DNA of 64,000 bases from Paenibacillus sp. PK3_47 (GTDB lineage: Bacteria > Bacillota > Bacilli > Paenibacillales > Paenibacillaceae), in NCBI RefSeq assembly GCF_023520895.1, contig NZ_CP026029.1, positions 4,402,001-4,466,000 of the forward strand, read 5' to 3'. Made by a program: the position numbers and the translations under genes. Shown here in pieces: positions 48,137 to 56,984 of this stretch (its first letter is position 1; the number at the start of each line of letters is the position of its first letter). Under the pieces are notes generated by a model. It was not told the origin of the DNA, did not search any database, and saw only the letters and a list, made by a program, of their open reading frames with translations.

Positions 48137-48560
48137 GGTTACGTCTGCTTCTGCTGCCCGCTTTTCCGGTAATCACTCGGACTGGTCCCCATAATTTTGC
48201 GGAATCCCTGGCGAAAATGTGTAGGATCACGGTATCCGGTGCTTTTGGCGATCATTTCGATTTGTCGTCGTTCAGCAGCAGCCGGCAGGCCAGTTCGGTC
48301 CGTTTGTGCTGCAGATAGCCGGAAAAGCCTATGCCGGTCAACTGCTGAAACCGCCGGATGCAATGTCTGCGGCTTAAGCCGGCTTCCACCGCGAGCTGTA
48401 TCAGGGTTAAGGGGCAGGATAGAGAGCATGCTTGTCTCACTCATATCCCAGTCCTTTCTCTTCAAACTCCCGGTACAGCTGCTCGAAGAAATCCCTGAAC
48501 CGCATCGCTTTGTCCGAAAAGGGATTATACCTGCCCGGTTTTCCGTTAAAAACCGATCAT
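48137..48560 (-). pseudogene. Decayed AraC-family regulator
   Basis: Three pieces of an AraC protein are found in different minus-strand frames: FRDFFEQLYREFEEKGLGYE (about 48440-48500), LIQLAVEAGLSRRHCIRRFQQLTGIGFSGYLQHKR (48252-48440 frame), and IAKSTGYRDPTHFRQGFRKIMGTSPSDYRK (48139-48260 frame). At least two frameshifts and a stop separate them. The parts together would be the C-terminal two-helix-turn-helix domain of a normal AraC protein. Non-functional. Confidence 0.75.
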
Positions 48561-48881
48561 AAATCACTGCTGCTATAAGCAGACAACCAATTTTTAAGTG
48601 TGCCAATAAACTCCGGAAGAACGCACAGGTTGTAAACGATAAGGCCGGGAAAGGGCAAATCAGCGTAGAGGTTGATCTTTCAAATATCCGGGTTGAGAAT
48701 ACCGTGGCTCCGGTCTGCTTGCCTTCGCCAGCAGCGAGCTGCTTAATGCAATCAAGGTAATATTTATCAATTTGGCGGGGACCGCTACGAGTCATGATTG
48801 AAGCAGGGAGGAGCAGTTCCATCAGTTATACGGCCATTAGTTGATTATAAATAACAAATAGTTCATTACGTGTACACAACA
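48561..48881. other. Intergenic stretch without recognised gene
   Basis: A minus-strand frame runs through most of it but has no RBS, biased composition or domain; it may be the rest of the AraC remnant. Nothing else seen. Confidence 0.4.
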
Positions 48882-48928
48882 AAAAATGAACCTGCTCCGA
48901 TCCCAGCGGTCGGAACAGGTTCATTTTT
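48882..48928. terminator. Terminator of the 68-residue protein gene (minus), symmetric
   Basis: Stem AAAAATGAACCTG/CAGGTTCATTTTT continued by TCCGA/TCGGA after one mismatch. A-run and T-run on both sides allow action on both strands; it lies 9 bases past the minus-strand stop at 48937. Confidence 0.85.
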
Positions 48929-48936
48929 GTATCCGC

Positions 48937-49143
48937 TTAGCGGCCTTTGGTATCCTTATTCTCGTCATGATCCGGCGCAATGCCCGGAGCGGTGACTTCC
49001 GGTTTATCTCCCGCCATAGCGCCGACGATTTCCTCCAGCTTGCCTGTTGCCCCTTTATCGCCGGGCAGGCTTGTATCAGGTTCAGGTATCCGGTGAGCAC
49101 CCGGGCTGCGCCCGTCAAGCGGAGCTTCCTTGTTGTCCTTCAT
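48937..49143 (-). CDS. Small hydrophilic protein, unknown function (68 aa)
   Basis: From ATG 49143, with AAAGGAG nine bases upstream; the frame extends 38 codons more but without an RBS. Rich in Asp, Glu, Lys, Pro and Gly, no Cys, no membrane segment; sequence pattern KDNKEAPLDGRSPGAHRIPEPD … IAPDHDENKDTKGR suggests an intrinsically disordered protein. The strong RBS and own terminator support a real gene. No family recognised. Confidence 0.6.
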   Translation of the reverse strand: MKDNKEAPLDGRSPGAHRIPEPDTSLPGDKGATGKLEEIVGAMAGDKPEVTAPGIAPDHDENKDTKGR

Positions 49144-49256
49144 CGTAACAGTCTCCTTTCTGTGTACAGCATCAGAGTTAGAGTGCGTCAAAAACGCCGT
49201 TATATGTAACGATAACCGAAGGCGGGCTTCCTGAACCATATAGGCCGTTATTGCCA

Positions 49257-50081
49257 TCAGGCGGGAGGCTTTTGGGCAATCAGTTTTGTCATGGCATGCT
49301 GATGGGGGATACCTGTTGATTTGCAGCTGAAAATAACCTCCGGACTGTCGGTGATCACCCAGTCATGATAATGCGTGAGCAGTTCGCCTGAATACCACTT
49401 ATAAGCATTGGGCTCTTTTTCAGGCGGCGGTGCAATAAAAGGTTTATGTACAAACACATTAAAGACATGCAACCCGTGCTCATTTGTATGCTGTTTATAG
49501 TTCTCAAAAATTTCTGTGCGGAATTCCGGCTTGATGTAGTTGAGAACACCGCTCGAGAAGATAATGTCATAATGAGTGTCCAGCCGGTAATCTAATATGT
49601 CCGCTTTGAAAACATTGAGGCGCACACCGGCTTGCTCAGCCAGTCTCCTGGTCTTCTCAATCCCGGCGTCCGTTACATCAAATGCGCTGACCTCGTATCC
49701 GTTCCGGGCAAAAAACACGGCGTCTTTCCCCTCACCGCAGCCGATATCGAGCAATCTCAAATGTCTTGCAGGGGGCATAAGCTGCAGCACCTGGTAGCAA
49801 ACTTTATTGGGCTCAGTTCCCCAGTAATAATCTTTAGTTTTATAGGTTTCCTCATAAATGGTGATTGGCTTATCCTGCGATATATACCCAAGCAGCTTAT
49901 CAATACTTACTCCCAGAATTCTGGACAGCTCCGGCAGCAGCGAAATATCCGGCATGGATTGGGCATTTTCCCACTTGGATACGGCTTGAAATGATAACCC
50001 CAGCTTCTGGGCAAGCTCTTCCTGGGTAAGTCCTTTCAGTTTACGGTATATGCTTATATTTCTGGCCAATTGTTCCCTCAT
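49257..50081 (-). CDS. XRE-type HTH fused to SAM-dependent methyltransferase
   Basis: 274 residues from ATG 50081 (MREQLARNIS). AAAGGAG is about 14 bases upstream; an earlier in-frame ATG at 50141 exists but lacks a better RBS. Residues 1-65 are a Cro/C1 helix-turn-helix (RKLKGLTQEELAQKLGLSFQAVSKWENAQSMPDI). Residues about 85-274 are a class I methyltransferase with motif I LLDIGCGEGKDAVFFA and YDIIFSSGVLNYI, like TehB-type enzymes. It could be a transcription regulator that uses the methyltransferase as a sensor, or a methylating enzyme that controls its own gene. Substrate unknown. Confidence 0.85.
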   Translation of the reverse strand: MREQLARNISIYRKLKGLTQEELAQKLGLSFQAVSKWENAQSMPDISLLPELSRILGVSIDKLLGYISQDKPITIYEETYKTKDYYWGTEPNKVCYQVLQLMPPARHLRLLDIGCGEGKDAVFFARNGYEVSAFDVTDAGIEKTRRLAEQAGVRLNVFKADILDYRLDTHYDIIFSSGVLNYIKPEFRTEIFENYKQHTNEHGLHVFNVFVHKPFIAPPPEKEPNAYKWYSGELLTHYHDWVITDSPEVIFSCKSTGIPHQHAMTKLIAQKPPA

Positions 50082-50326
50082 GATTAAGAACCACGCTCCT
50101 TTACGTAGCCTCATTCTATTGGAATGATCTGGAATGGACAATAACTTCTTATTTGAGTTTTTGGAATATTCAACCGGCAGTTGAATGGAGCAAAGTAAGC
50201 ATCATAATATGACCTGTGACGTCCAAGCGGGGTTTCCATTTGCCAAAATTGTGATAAATAATATAGACTTATTCCTGTCGACTCTTGAGTGATGGAGATA
50301 AACTAATATCGAAACGGGGAAGCTGG

Positions 50327-51199
50327 ATGAATGTAAAAAGACAACACAAATCAAATAAGCTAAGAATCTTCTCAAAAGCATTATTGATTACCATAGGGGC
50401 ATTTATAGCTGCGTATGGCCTGGAGGCTGTATTAATTCCCAACAACGTTTCGGACGGCGGCGTGACAGGTCTAAGTATCGTCGGTTCAGAGCTGTTTGGA
50501 TTACCGTTAGGTCTGCTGATTGGTGTAATCAACATTCCGTTTGTGTGGCTGGGGTATAAGCAGATCGGTAAAAGCTTTGCGCTTTATTCCATTCTCGGCA
50601 TCGCCTCCCTGGCGGTCGGTACGGTTCTGATGCATCATGTGCCCACGATTATTGAAGGGGATACCTTGCTCGTTACGGTCGTCGGCGGGATTATCATCGG
50701 TTTTGGTATGGGTCTGGCCCTGCGTAACGGCGGAGCGCTGGACGGGATCGATATGCTGGCAGTGCTGCTGTCACGAAAATTGCCTTTTGGGACAAGTGAC
50801 CTGATTCTGTTTCTGAATTCATTTGTCTTCATTATTGTATCCACCGTATTTGGCTTACAAGGAGCTATCCTGTCGGCACTCGCTTATTTCATTGCTTCGA
50901 AAGTCATACATATTGTGGAGGAAGGCCTCAGCGGCTCCAAGACCTTCAAGATTATCACCAACCAGCCTGAAATTATGGTAGAAACGATCCGGGACCGGTT
51001 AGGCCGCGGTTCTACGTATACCGATGCTTACGGAGGATACTCCAATGAGCAGTACAAGGAAATCACCTGTGTAATCAACCGTCTGGAAGACAGTAAGATC
51101 AAGGAAATCATCCACGAAATTGACCCGAACGCTTTTGTTGTAGTGTATGATGTAGCCGAGGTTAAGGGCGGAAACTTTAAGAAGAAAAATATACATTAA
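50327..51199 (+). CDS. YitT family membrane protein (DUF2179)
   Basis: 290 residues from ATG 50327 (MNVKRQHKSNK; GGGGAAG about five bases ahead; a TTG start at 50285 would add 14 residues). Signature SDGGVTGLSIVGSELFGLPLG, about six membrane helices, and DUF2179 domain ending EIDPNAFVVVYDVAEVKGGNFKKK. Second YitT paralogue in the window (compare 21676-22512). Monocistronic. Confidence 0.9.
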   Translation: MNVKRQHKSNKLRIFSKALLITIGAFIAAYGLEAVLIPNNVSDGGVTGLSIVGSELFGLPLGLLIGVINIPFVWLGYKQIGKSFALYSILGIASLAVGTVLMHHVPTIIEGDTLLVTVVGGIIIGFGMGLALRNGGALDGIDMLAVLLSRKLPFGTSDLILFLNSFVFIIVSTVFGLQGAILSALAYFIASKVIHIVEEGLSGSKTFKIITNQPEIMVETIRDRLGRGSTYTDAYGGYSNEQYKEITCVINRLEDSKIKEIIHEIDPNAFVVVYDVAEVKGGNFKKKNIH

Positions 51200-51208
51200 T
51201 GACATCTG

Positions 51209-51246
51209 AAGTCATGCGAACGCAACGGTTCGTATGACTTTTTTCT
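51209..51246 (+). terminator. Terminator after YitT gene
   Basis: 13-bp stem AAGTCATGCGAAC/GTTCGTATGACTT (one G-T pair) followed by TTTTTC. Confidence 0.88.
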
Positions 51247-51300
51247 TATCGGCAAAAGCTGTGTAAAGCGTCAAATTATTTACCTGTTTATTGAAGGAAA

Positions 51301-51329
51301 TTGTATAGACTTGGATATTTGTTTATTAT
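51301..51329 (+). promoter_or_regulatory. Putative sigma-A promoter of SLH protein gene
   Basis: TTGTAT, 17-base spacer, TATTAT, about 70 bases upstream of start 51401. Confidence 0.5.
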
Positions 51330-51400
51330 ATGATTCTCTTGGATCGATGGACCTATTAATGTAAGACTATCTAGTCTGTCGCAATCACAGGGGGGGACGT

Positions 51401-54400
51401 ATGGGGAAGAAGATTTGGAGTTTTGTACTATGGATAATAGTCCTGGTAAATCTGATTTTTGGGAGCCAAGGGGTAGCCTTTGCAGCTTCAGCACAGACAA
51501 CTGGCAATATGAGCGATGTTCATAGCAGTTGGGCCAGCAGCCAGATTTCGAAATGGCTGGATAGAGGTCTGATCTCGGGATATGCCGATCATACCTTCAA
51601 ACCGGATGCACAAATTTCAAGGGCTGAGTTTGCTTCGATTGTCAATAAAGTATTTGGTTTTAAGGATCAGGCACAGACCGGCTTTAGAGATGTGAGTCCG
51701 GATAAATGGTATTATTCCGCAATCGGACAAGCGAAGTCAGCCGGGTATATTTCCGGATTTGAGGATAATACATTCCGGCCCGAGGCAGCTGTAAGCAGGC
51801 AGGAAGCAGCCAAGATGCTGTACATGCTCCTGCAGCTCAACGGTTCTGCCAATGATTCCGCAATCCAGAAATTTAAAGATTATAGCGCAGTGCCGGCGTG
51901 GAGCAAAATGTACTTCAATGAAATCGTCAATCAAGGATACATAAATGGTTACCCGGATCAGACATTAAGACCCCTCCAGAAGATTACGAGAGCGGAAGCT
52001 GTTGTAATTCTAGATAAAGTTATGGGTACTCTTGTGATGGACAAGGGGATCTTTGAAGGGGGCGGCCTGACAGCGATACCGGGAAATGTAACGGTTAACA
52101 CTCCGGATGTCACTTTGAAGAACATCACCATTAACGGGGATTTATTATTAACAGCAGGTATTGGGTCAGGTGAGATCACTCTCGATCAAGTGACAGTGAC
52201 GGGAAGAACGCTTGTAGCAGGCGGCGGGGAGAATAGTGTTCATCTGCTGAACTCCCGGTTAAATGAAGTGCTTGTTAATAAGCAGCCCGGGAGAGTCCGT
52301 ATAGCAGCTGAAGGCAGCACGCAGATTCATAGAACCATTGTAAAAACAGGAGTTAAGCTGGAGGCAGCCAATAAAGAGGCGGGGTTTGACTCTATTGAGC
52401 TTGCACTTACTAATGCAGATGAACCGGTTGATCTGAGCGGTACCTTTAACAATATAACGCTTAAGAACAAAGCAACCGTTCATGTTCTTGGGAAGTCGGA
52501 GATTGGTGCGCTGGAGGTATCCGCAGAGGCAGGGGCCAGCACCATAAATGTAGCAGATGGCAGTGTACTGAAACAATTAACTTTGAATGCGGCTGCCGAA
52601 GTTAAAGGCAAAGGCACCGTTTCAAAGGCAATCATTAATACAGGCGGTTCAAAATTCGAACAAGAAATTAAAGATTATGCTTTAGCCAAAGGTGTATCAG
52701 TAGTTGTAAACGGCAAAGTACTTACTGGTGAACAGGAAACGACAAAGCAGCTTGACCCGAATATACTGCTGCCAGGCGCTCCTGCCGGAGGCGGAAGCGG
52801 CGGAGGCGGCGGAGGTGGAGGCGGAGGTTCAAACCCGGGTCCCGTTCCCCAGCCTGAAACGTCGGAGCTTCCGGATGTTCAAGGAGTATTCATGGTCGAA
52901 GATCAGCTGTACGCCCGGTTTGATGAACCTGGCAATTACAGCGGTGTGCAGTGGAATTTGATCAATCCGGACACTGAAACAGAATACGAGACAGCATATC
53001 AGAATGCAGAGGGGCCTGTTGGAGTTTATGCTGTAAAAGGAGGCGCTCTTCCTCCGGCTGAGTATATTGCCGTCATCTCGAATGCAGCATACTATGACTT
53101 TTTGCCGGCTCTATTGCTCAGCAATTCGGTGATCAACGGTACCTATTATCCTGCTGTTTATTACACAGGCGTGCTTGATATCTCCCTCCAAATGAATCAG
53201 AACGGGATCCTCGTGAACCCGGACCTGGCTACTGCTGCGGGCACTCCTTTGGCAGACGGTGATCTGATTTCTGTATTCTACGGGGATTACCTTGCTCTGA
53301 AGGCAAAGTGGAATGGTTCAGGCAAGAAGTGGGTTTACCAGGGGCTTGTGAATATTTTACCGGCTCCGGAGAATGTTTCAGCAACACCTGCCTCCAAGTC
53401 GGATATTAACCTTAAGTGGGATGCGGTGCCTGGGGCGGAGTACTATAATATCTTTACAAGCAGCACAGTGGAAGGGATTTACAGCCCTATTAAAGATAGC
53501 TCAGGAACCAATATTAAAGTAACAGGAACCTCCTATACAGATGGTGGGCAAGCGCCGAATACAACTGTTTATTATAAAGTGACAGCGGCAGCTAACAGTA
53601 CCGGATCAGCGCTCAGTAAACAGGTATCAGCTACTACATTTGCCAATGAGCATATGCAGTTGGATTTGGATGTTACAGACAGCGTGCAAGATCCAAGCAA
53701 ACCTGTTATCTATGCAACAGACAAACAAAATAAAAAGCTCGCTGCGATTAACTACGAGACCCGGGAGACAGCTTATGTTTCGTTTGATCTGCCGCCGGAA
53801 AGTCTAACGTATGCCGATGGCAAGCTGTATGTATCGCTCCTGAAAGCGGAGCATTCGCCTTATATTTTTGATGAACAGCAAAAAGGCGCTGTCGCAGTTG
53901 TAGATGCTGCAACGCTTACTATTGATCATATTTATGATATCGATCAGGATCCTTACAGTATCGCAGCAGACCGCCAGGGCTATGTGTATATTTCATCCGG
54001 TTCGGGTCAATGGACAAAGATCCGGTCTTATTCCAGAGAGACGTTTGCACCTGCCGGATCTTACACAATCGGCCATGCCACTCATATTCTGATGCATCCG
54101 GCAATGGATAAGCTGTATACCGTTAATACATTGTCAATTCCTAGGGATATTGCGACTTTTGCTATTGAAAACGGGCAGTTTACAAGCAACTACGATTCCC
54201 CTTATCACGGGGATTACCCGCTGGCGACCAATATTCATTTATCGCCTGACGGGAAGTATCTTTTCAATGGCGCAGGAACTGTATTTGAAACCACGGGCGA
54301 CAGATTTGATGATATGAGCTTCGTGTATGAAATGGATGAAAGCTATGTTGCTATGACGTTTGATTTGCAGCATGGCAGGTTCTTCACGCTTAACGGGAAA

Positions 54401-55456
54401 TCCGTCAGCTCTTATGACTACAGTAATTTCAGTAAAGTTGGAACCATGACGGTAGATGGAATCGGCCGACAGATTTACAATGGAACCAGCCAGCTGCTAG
54501 CATTGACCCGCATAGGGGATAGCACGGTTCTGGAATTTGTGGATAAGCCGCTTGCAGAGGAAGTGCCGCCGGTGGACGGCCCGGGAATCTACTTGGGCGG
54601 AACGGTTGTAGATGCTGTATATGACTCTGCCAACAACAAGGTGTATGCTGTGGATCAGGCGTTCAAAAACTTAGTGGTAGTTGATACGGCAAGCCAGTCT
54701 GTTACTCAAAAAATCACCCTGCCGTATAAACCGGCCGGATTAACGTTATCAGAAGACGGAAGCAAGCTGTATATTGTTAATAAGGATGCCAGCTATCTTG
54801 TTACAGAGGTAAGCTTGAGTGATTATCAGATTACACGGAATATGACGTATGCTAATTGGGCAGATTCCCGTGACTTTTCTGACCGCCATATTTACAGCAA
54901 GTCAGGCCGTCTGTACGTTGTATTGGGTGACAGTTCTCCAACGCTGCTGGTTTTTGATGAAGCGACCTTCCAGCCAAGCTCCGGCAACAGGGAAATCAGC
55001 GGCATAGGAGAGATGGTATTCACCGGTGACAGCAGCAGCTTCTATTACTGGAGTCAATCCGGATGGGACGCCGGTTATGCCGGTTCAGATGTCTACAACT
55101 ACTCCATCCATGAGGATGGAAGCTTAACACAATCTGATATGTCCAACCTGGGTTATCCGGAGTTTGACAGAGATCCGCTGGATACACCGGCTTTATTGGC
55201 GGAAAGTCTGGGGATGATTATCGTGAAGAACAAAGCATTCAACAAAGGTAACCTGCAGGAAATCATCGGGACGTTCCCGGAACCGATCTATGCAGTGAAT
55301 GTAATGAACAATACGGCCTTGGGCAAAAAAGGGATATATGACCTTAAGACCTTCCAGAAGATCGGGACCGTCGATTTAAGAGGTGCGAAGCATATTTTCT
55401 ACGACGATAGAGGAACTCTTTATTATGTCCTGGACAACGCTTTATTCATCAATTAA
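51401..55456 (+). CDS. Large SLH surface protein with beta-helix, Fn3 and beta-propeller regions
   Basis: 1351 residues, RBS AGGGGGGGAC. Signal peptide about 1-29 (GVAFAAS). Three N-terminal SLH motifs (SDVHSSWASSQISKWLDRGLI; FRDVSPDKWYYSAIGQA; FKDYSAVPAWSKMYFNEI) anchor it to the wall. Residues about 215-455 are repetitive beta strands (NTPDVTLKNITINGDLLLTAG) of the kind seen in Paenibacillus SLH proteins, followed by a Gly-rich linker (nucleotides 52787-52833). An Fn3 domain (about 657-750) comes next. The remaining 600 residues hold YncE/SMP-30-like propeller blades (KQNKKLAAINYETRET; DSANNKVYAVDQAFKNLVVVDTASQ; SEDGSKLYIVN). Likely binds a ligand at the surface; no catalytic motif seen. 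Confidence 0.85.
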   Translation: MGKKIWSFVLWIIVLVNLIFGSQGVAFAASAQTTGNMSDVHSSWASSQISKWLDRGLISGYADHTFKPDAQISRAEFASIVNKVFGFKDQAQTGFRDVSPDKWYYSAIGQAKSAGYISGFEDNTFRPEAAVSRQEAAKMLYMLLQLNGSANDSAIQKFKDYSAVPAWSKMYFNEIVNQGYINGYPDQTLRPLQKITRAEAVVILDKVMGTLVMDKGIFEGGGLTAIPGNVTVNTPDVTLKNITINGDLLLTAGIGSGEITLDQVTVTGRTLVAGGGENSVHLLNSRLNEVLVNKQPGRVRIAAEGSTQIHRTIVKTGVKLEAANKEAGFDSIELALTNADEPVDLSGTFNNITLKNKATVHVLGKSEIGALEVSAEAGASTINVADGSVLKQLTLNAAAEVKGKGTVSKAIINTGGSKFEQEIKDYALAKGVSVVVNGKVLTGEQETTKQLDPNILLPGAPAGGGSGGGGGGGGGGSNPGPVPQPETSELPDVQGVFMVEDQLYARFDEPGNYSGVQWNLINPDTETEYETAYQNAEGPVGVYAVKGGALPPAEYIAVISNAAYYDFLPALLLSNSVINGTYYPAVYYTGVLDISLQMNQNGILVNPDLATAAGTPLADGDLISVFYGDYLALKAKWNGSGKKWVYQGLVNILPAPENVSATPASKSDINLKWDAVPGAEYYNIFTSSTVEGIYSPIKDSSGTNIKVTGTSYTDGGQAPNTTVYYKVTAAANSTGSALSKQVSATTFANEHMQLDLDVTDSVQDPSKPVIYATDKQNKKLAAINYETRETAYVSFDLPPESLTYADGKLYVSLLKAEHSPYIFDEQQKGAVAVVDAATLTIDHIYDIDQDPYSIAADRQGYVYISSGSGQWTKIRSYSRETFAPAGSYTIGHATHILMHPAMDKLYTVNTLSIPRDIATFAIENGQFTSNYDSPYHGDYPLATNIHLSPDGKYLFNGAGTVFETTGDRFDDMSFVYEMDESYVAMTFDLQHGRFFTLNGKSVSSYDYSNFSKVGTMTVDGIGRQIYNGTSQLLALTRIGDSTVLEFVDKPLAEEVPPVDGPGIYLGGTVVDAVYDSANNKVYAVDQAFKNLVVVDTASQSVTQKITLPYKPAGLTLSEDGSKLYIVNKDASYLVTEVSLSDYQITRNMTYANWADSRDFSDRHIYSKSGRLYVVLGDSSPTLLVFDEATFQPSSGNREISGIGEMVFTGDSSSFYYWSQSGWDAGYAGSDVYNYSIHEDGSLTQSDMSNLGYPEFDRDPLDTPALLAESLGMIIVKNKAFNKGNLQEIIGTFPEPIYAVNVMNNTALGKKGIYDLKTFQKIGTVDLRGAKHIFYDDRGTLYYVLDNALFIN

Positions 55457-55468
55457 AGCAGTATAACC

Positions 55469-55512
55469 AAAAGCACCCCCCGCATGCCATTGGCATCAGG
55501 AGGTGCTTTTTA
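55469..55512. terminator. Terminator between convergent genes
   Basis: AAAAGCACC (55469-55477) pairs with GGTGCTTTT (55502-55510); runs on both sides allow bidirectional action. Confidence 0.82.
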
Positions 55513-55519
55513 TAGTCTT

Positions 55520-56398
55520 TTACAGATAACATAATAAAGACTGCTCGATCCAATACATAAATTGTGTGGACGGATTCTGCTCCTCGTAGGCTTTCATTCT
55601 CAGATACATACCGATTCCATCCGAAACATCATGCCATAAGTCGGTAAATACAAAATCATAATTACCAGCAGGCATCCGCTCCTGCGCATATTCAAAGGCA
55701 TCTGCTTTGATGACCGTTATTTTGTGGCCGTGTGCGAACTGCGGCATTATATGTTTGCTGAACAGCTGTATAACATCCTCGTTGCTTTCAACAATGGTAA
55801 CCTCGGCAACCTCAGCCTTTTCAGAGACCATATAAGCGTAATAGCCAAGCCCCAGCCCATAAACGAGCACCTTACCGGATGCTTTGGCAACAGCTTCTTT
55901 CATCGTTTCGACTTCATTCGGTGTGATGGTCATCCAGATTCTGCCGTTCTCCAAAACCGCCGGAAACCGGAACTCTGTCTCAAAAAAGCCGATCTGCGGG
56001 ATGTGTCTTCCTTCTGGCGTGGTGATCATGTCATTACAGACAAAGGCTTCGTAAGGCTTGTAGCTTTCATATTTCAGTTCACTGCTGCCGGCTTTGATCT
56101 CCGGGATTTTAATGTTTGTATAATACGGGTTGCTGTAATATTTGTTCACGTCCAGCATATGCAGCATTTGTTGAAAATAGTTGGCGTAAAGCTCTGCATC
56201 TGCAGGGTTATCCGTAATGTCCAGTCCCAGTGCCGCCGCAAAAGTTACACTAAAAGCATACTCGGGTGTCACACCATACCTGACGATTTCCTCAATATCT
56301 TCTCTGCTTATGAAGTCAGGTGCATGATTCAAATAATGGCTTAATAAAGCGAGTATCTTGCTGTCTTCTTCGTATATCTTGTCTTGCTGCTGTTCCAT
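55520..56398 (-). CDS. Spermidine-synthase-like SAM-binding protein
   Basis: 292 residues, RBS AAAGGTG. The C-terminal half has a class I methyltransferase/aminopropyltransferase core: KVLVYGLGLGYYAYMVSEKAEVAEVTIVESNEDVIQLF and NYDFVFTDLWHDVSDGI. The N-terminal half is helical with no recognised motif. It starts 16 bases after the MerR gene, so the two form an operon. True polyamine synthesis is doubtful, because the usual substrate motifs are not evident. Function unknown. Confidence 0.75.
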   Translation of the reverse strand: MEQQQDKIYEEDSKILALLSHYLNHAPDFISREDIEEIVRYGVTPEYAFSVTFAAALGLDITDNPADAELYANYFQQMLHMLDVNKYYSNPYYTNIKIPEIKAGSSELKYESYKPYEAFVCNDMITTPEGRHIPQIGFFETEFRFPAVLENGRIWMTITPNEVETMKEAVAKASGKVLVYGLGLGYYAYMVSEKAEVAEVTIVESNEDVIQLFSKHIMPQFAHGHKITVIKADAFEYAQERMPAGNYDFVFTDLWHDVSDGIGMYLRMKAYEEQNPSTQFMYWIEQSLLCYL

Positions 56399-56414
56399 AG
56401 TTTCACCTTTTTAT

Positions 56415-56816
56415 CTATATAATTTTGCTGCGCTTATGAATTGCTTCCGTGCCGGCGTCCAGTGCAGCCCTGTAATACCGGCATTTATGCTCAATCACTT
56501 CCATCGTCCGCTGCAATTCCTCCATCTGTGCCTCCACAGACGCCTTCCGCTCCAGGAACATGTCATATCTCTGCTGCAGTGTGGAGTCCCCCTCGGAGCA
56601 CCATTCAATGAAATGTTTGATTTCCTTGATCGGCATCCCGGATTGTTTCAGACATTCAATGATTTTCAGGGAGTCAAGATCGGATTGTTTGAATACCCGC
56701 TTTCCGCCGGGAGTTCTTTCTATATAAGGCAGCAGCCCTTCCTTATCGTAGTAACGCAATGTATGGGGTGTCACGTTAAACAGCTTTGCCGCTTCATTTA
56801 TGGAATAGGTTGTCAT
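56415..56816 (-). CDS. adhR: MerR-family regulator, AdhR/NmlR-like
   Basis: 133 residues, RBS GGAGGAG. N-terminal MerR HTH (YSINEAAKLFNVTPHTLRYYDKEGLLP), a wing (RTPGGKRVFKQSDLDSLK), and a coiled-coil dimer helix. Cys55 (IIECLKQSG) matches the single conserved Cys by which AdhR and NmlR sense formaldehyde and other carbonyl electrophiles. It is divergent from adhA, over a MerR-type promoter at 56898-56928, exactly as expected for AdhR control of AdhA. Confidence 0.85.
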   Translation of the reverse strand: MTTYSINEAAKLFNVTPHTLRYYDKEGLLPYIERTPGGKRVFKQSDLDSLKIIECLKQSGMPIKEIKHFIEWCSEGDSTLQQRYDMFLERKASVEAQMEELQRTMEVIEHKCRYYRAALDAGTEAIHKRSKII

Positions 56817-56897
56817 TAACTTCTCCTCCGCCGCTCTTTCCTGTCAGGTTATTTTCAACTTCATTCTACATGGCGTTAGTTTTGTACCAGCCAGCAC

Positions 56898-56928
56898 TTG
56901 ACTTAGAGTTAACTTTAAGTAATAACAT
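56898..56928 (+). promoter_or_regulatory. MerR-type adhA promoter with operator dyad
   Basis: TTGACT (56898-56903), 19-base spacer, TAACAT (56923-56928). The elongated spacer holds an 18-bp dyad CTTAGAGTT-AACTTTAAG (56902-56919) with one mismatch. Spacer length 19 and a central dyad are the hallmark of MerR activation. Confidence 0.85.
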
Positions 56929-56984
56929 AGGTTTTGTAAAGCCGGTCATTTAACTATTCATTACAATTCAGGAGGTATACATCT

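Noticed and set aside
47320..48230. Several open frames on both strands encoding 17-residue-type repeats
   Set aside because: They follow directly from the 52-bp DNA repeat, occur in all frames, and have no RBS or plausible composition.
48886..49209. 107-codon plus-strand frame
   Set aside because: Crosses the terminator hairpin and is antisense to the small protein gene, which has a good RBS.
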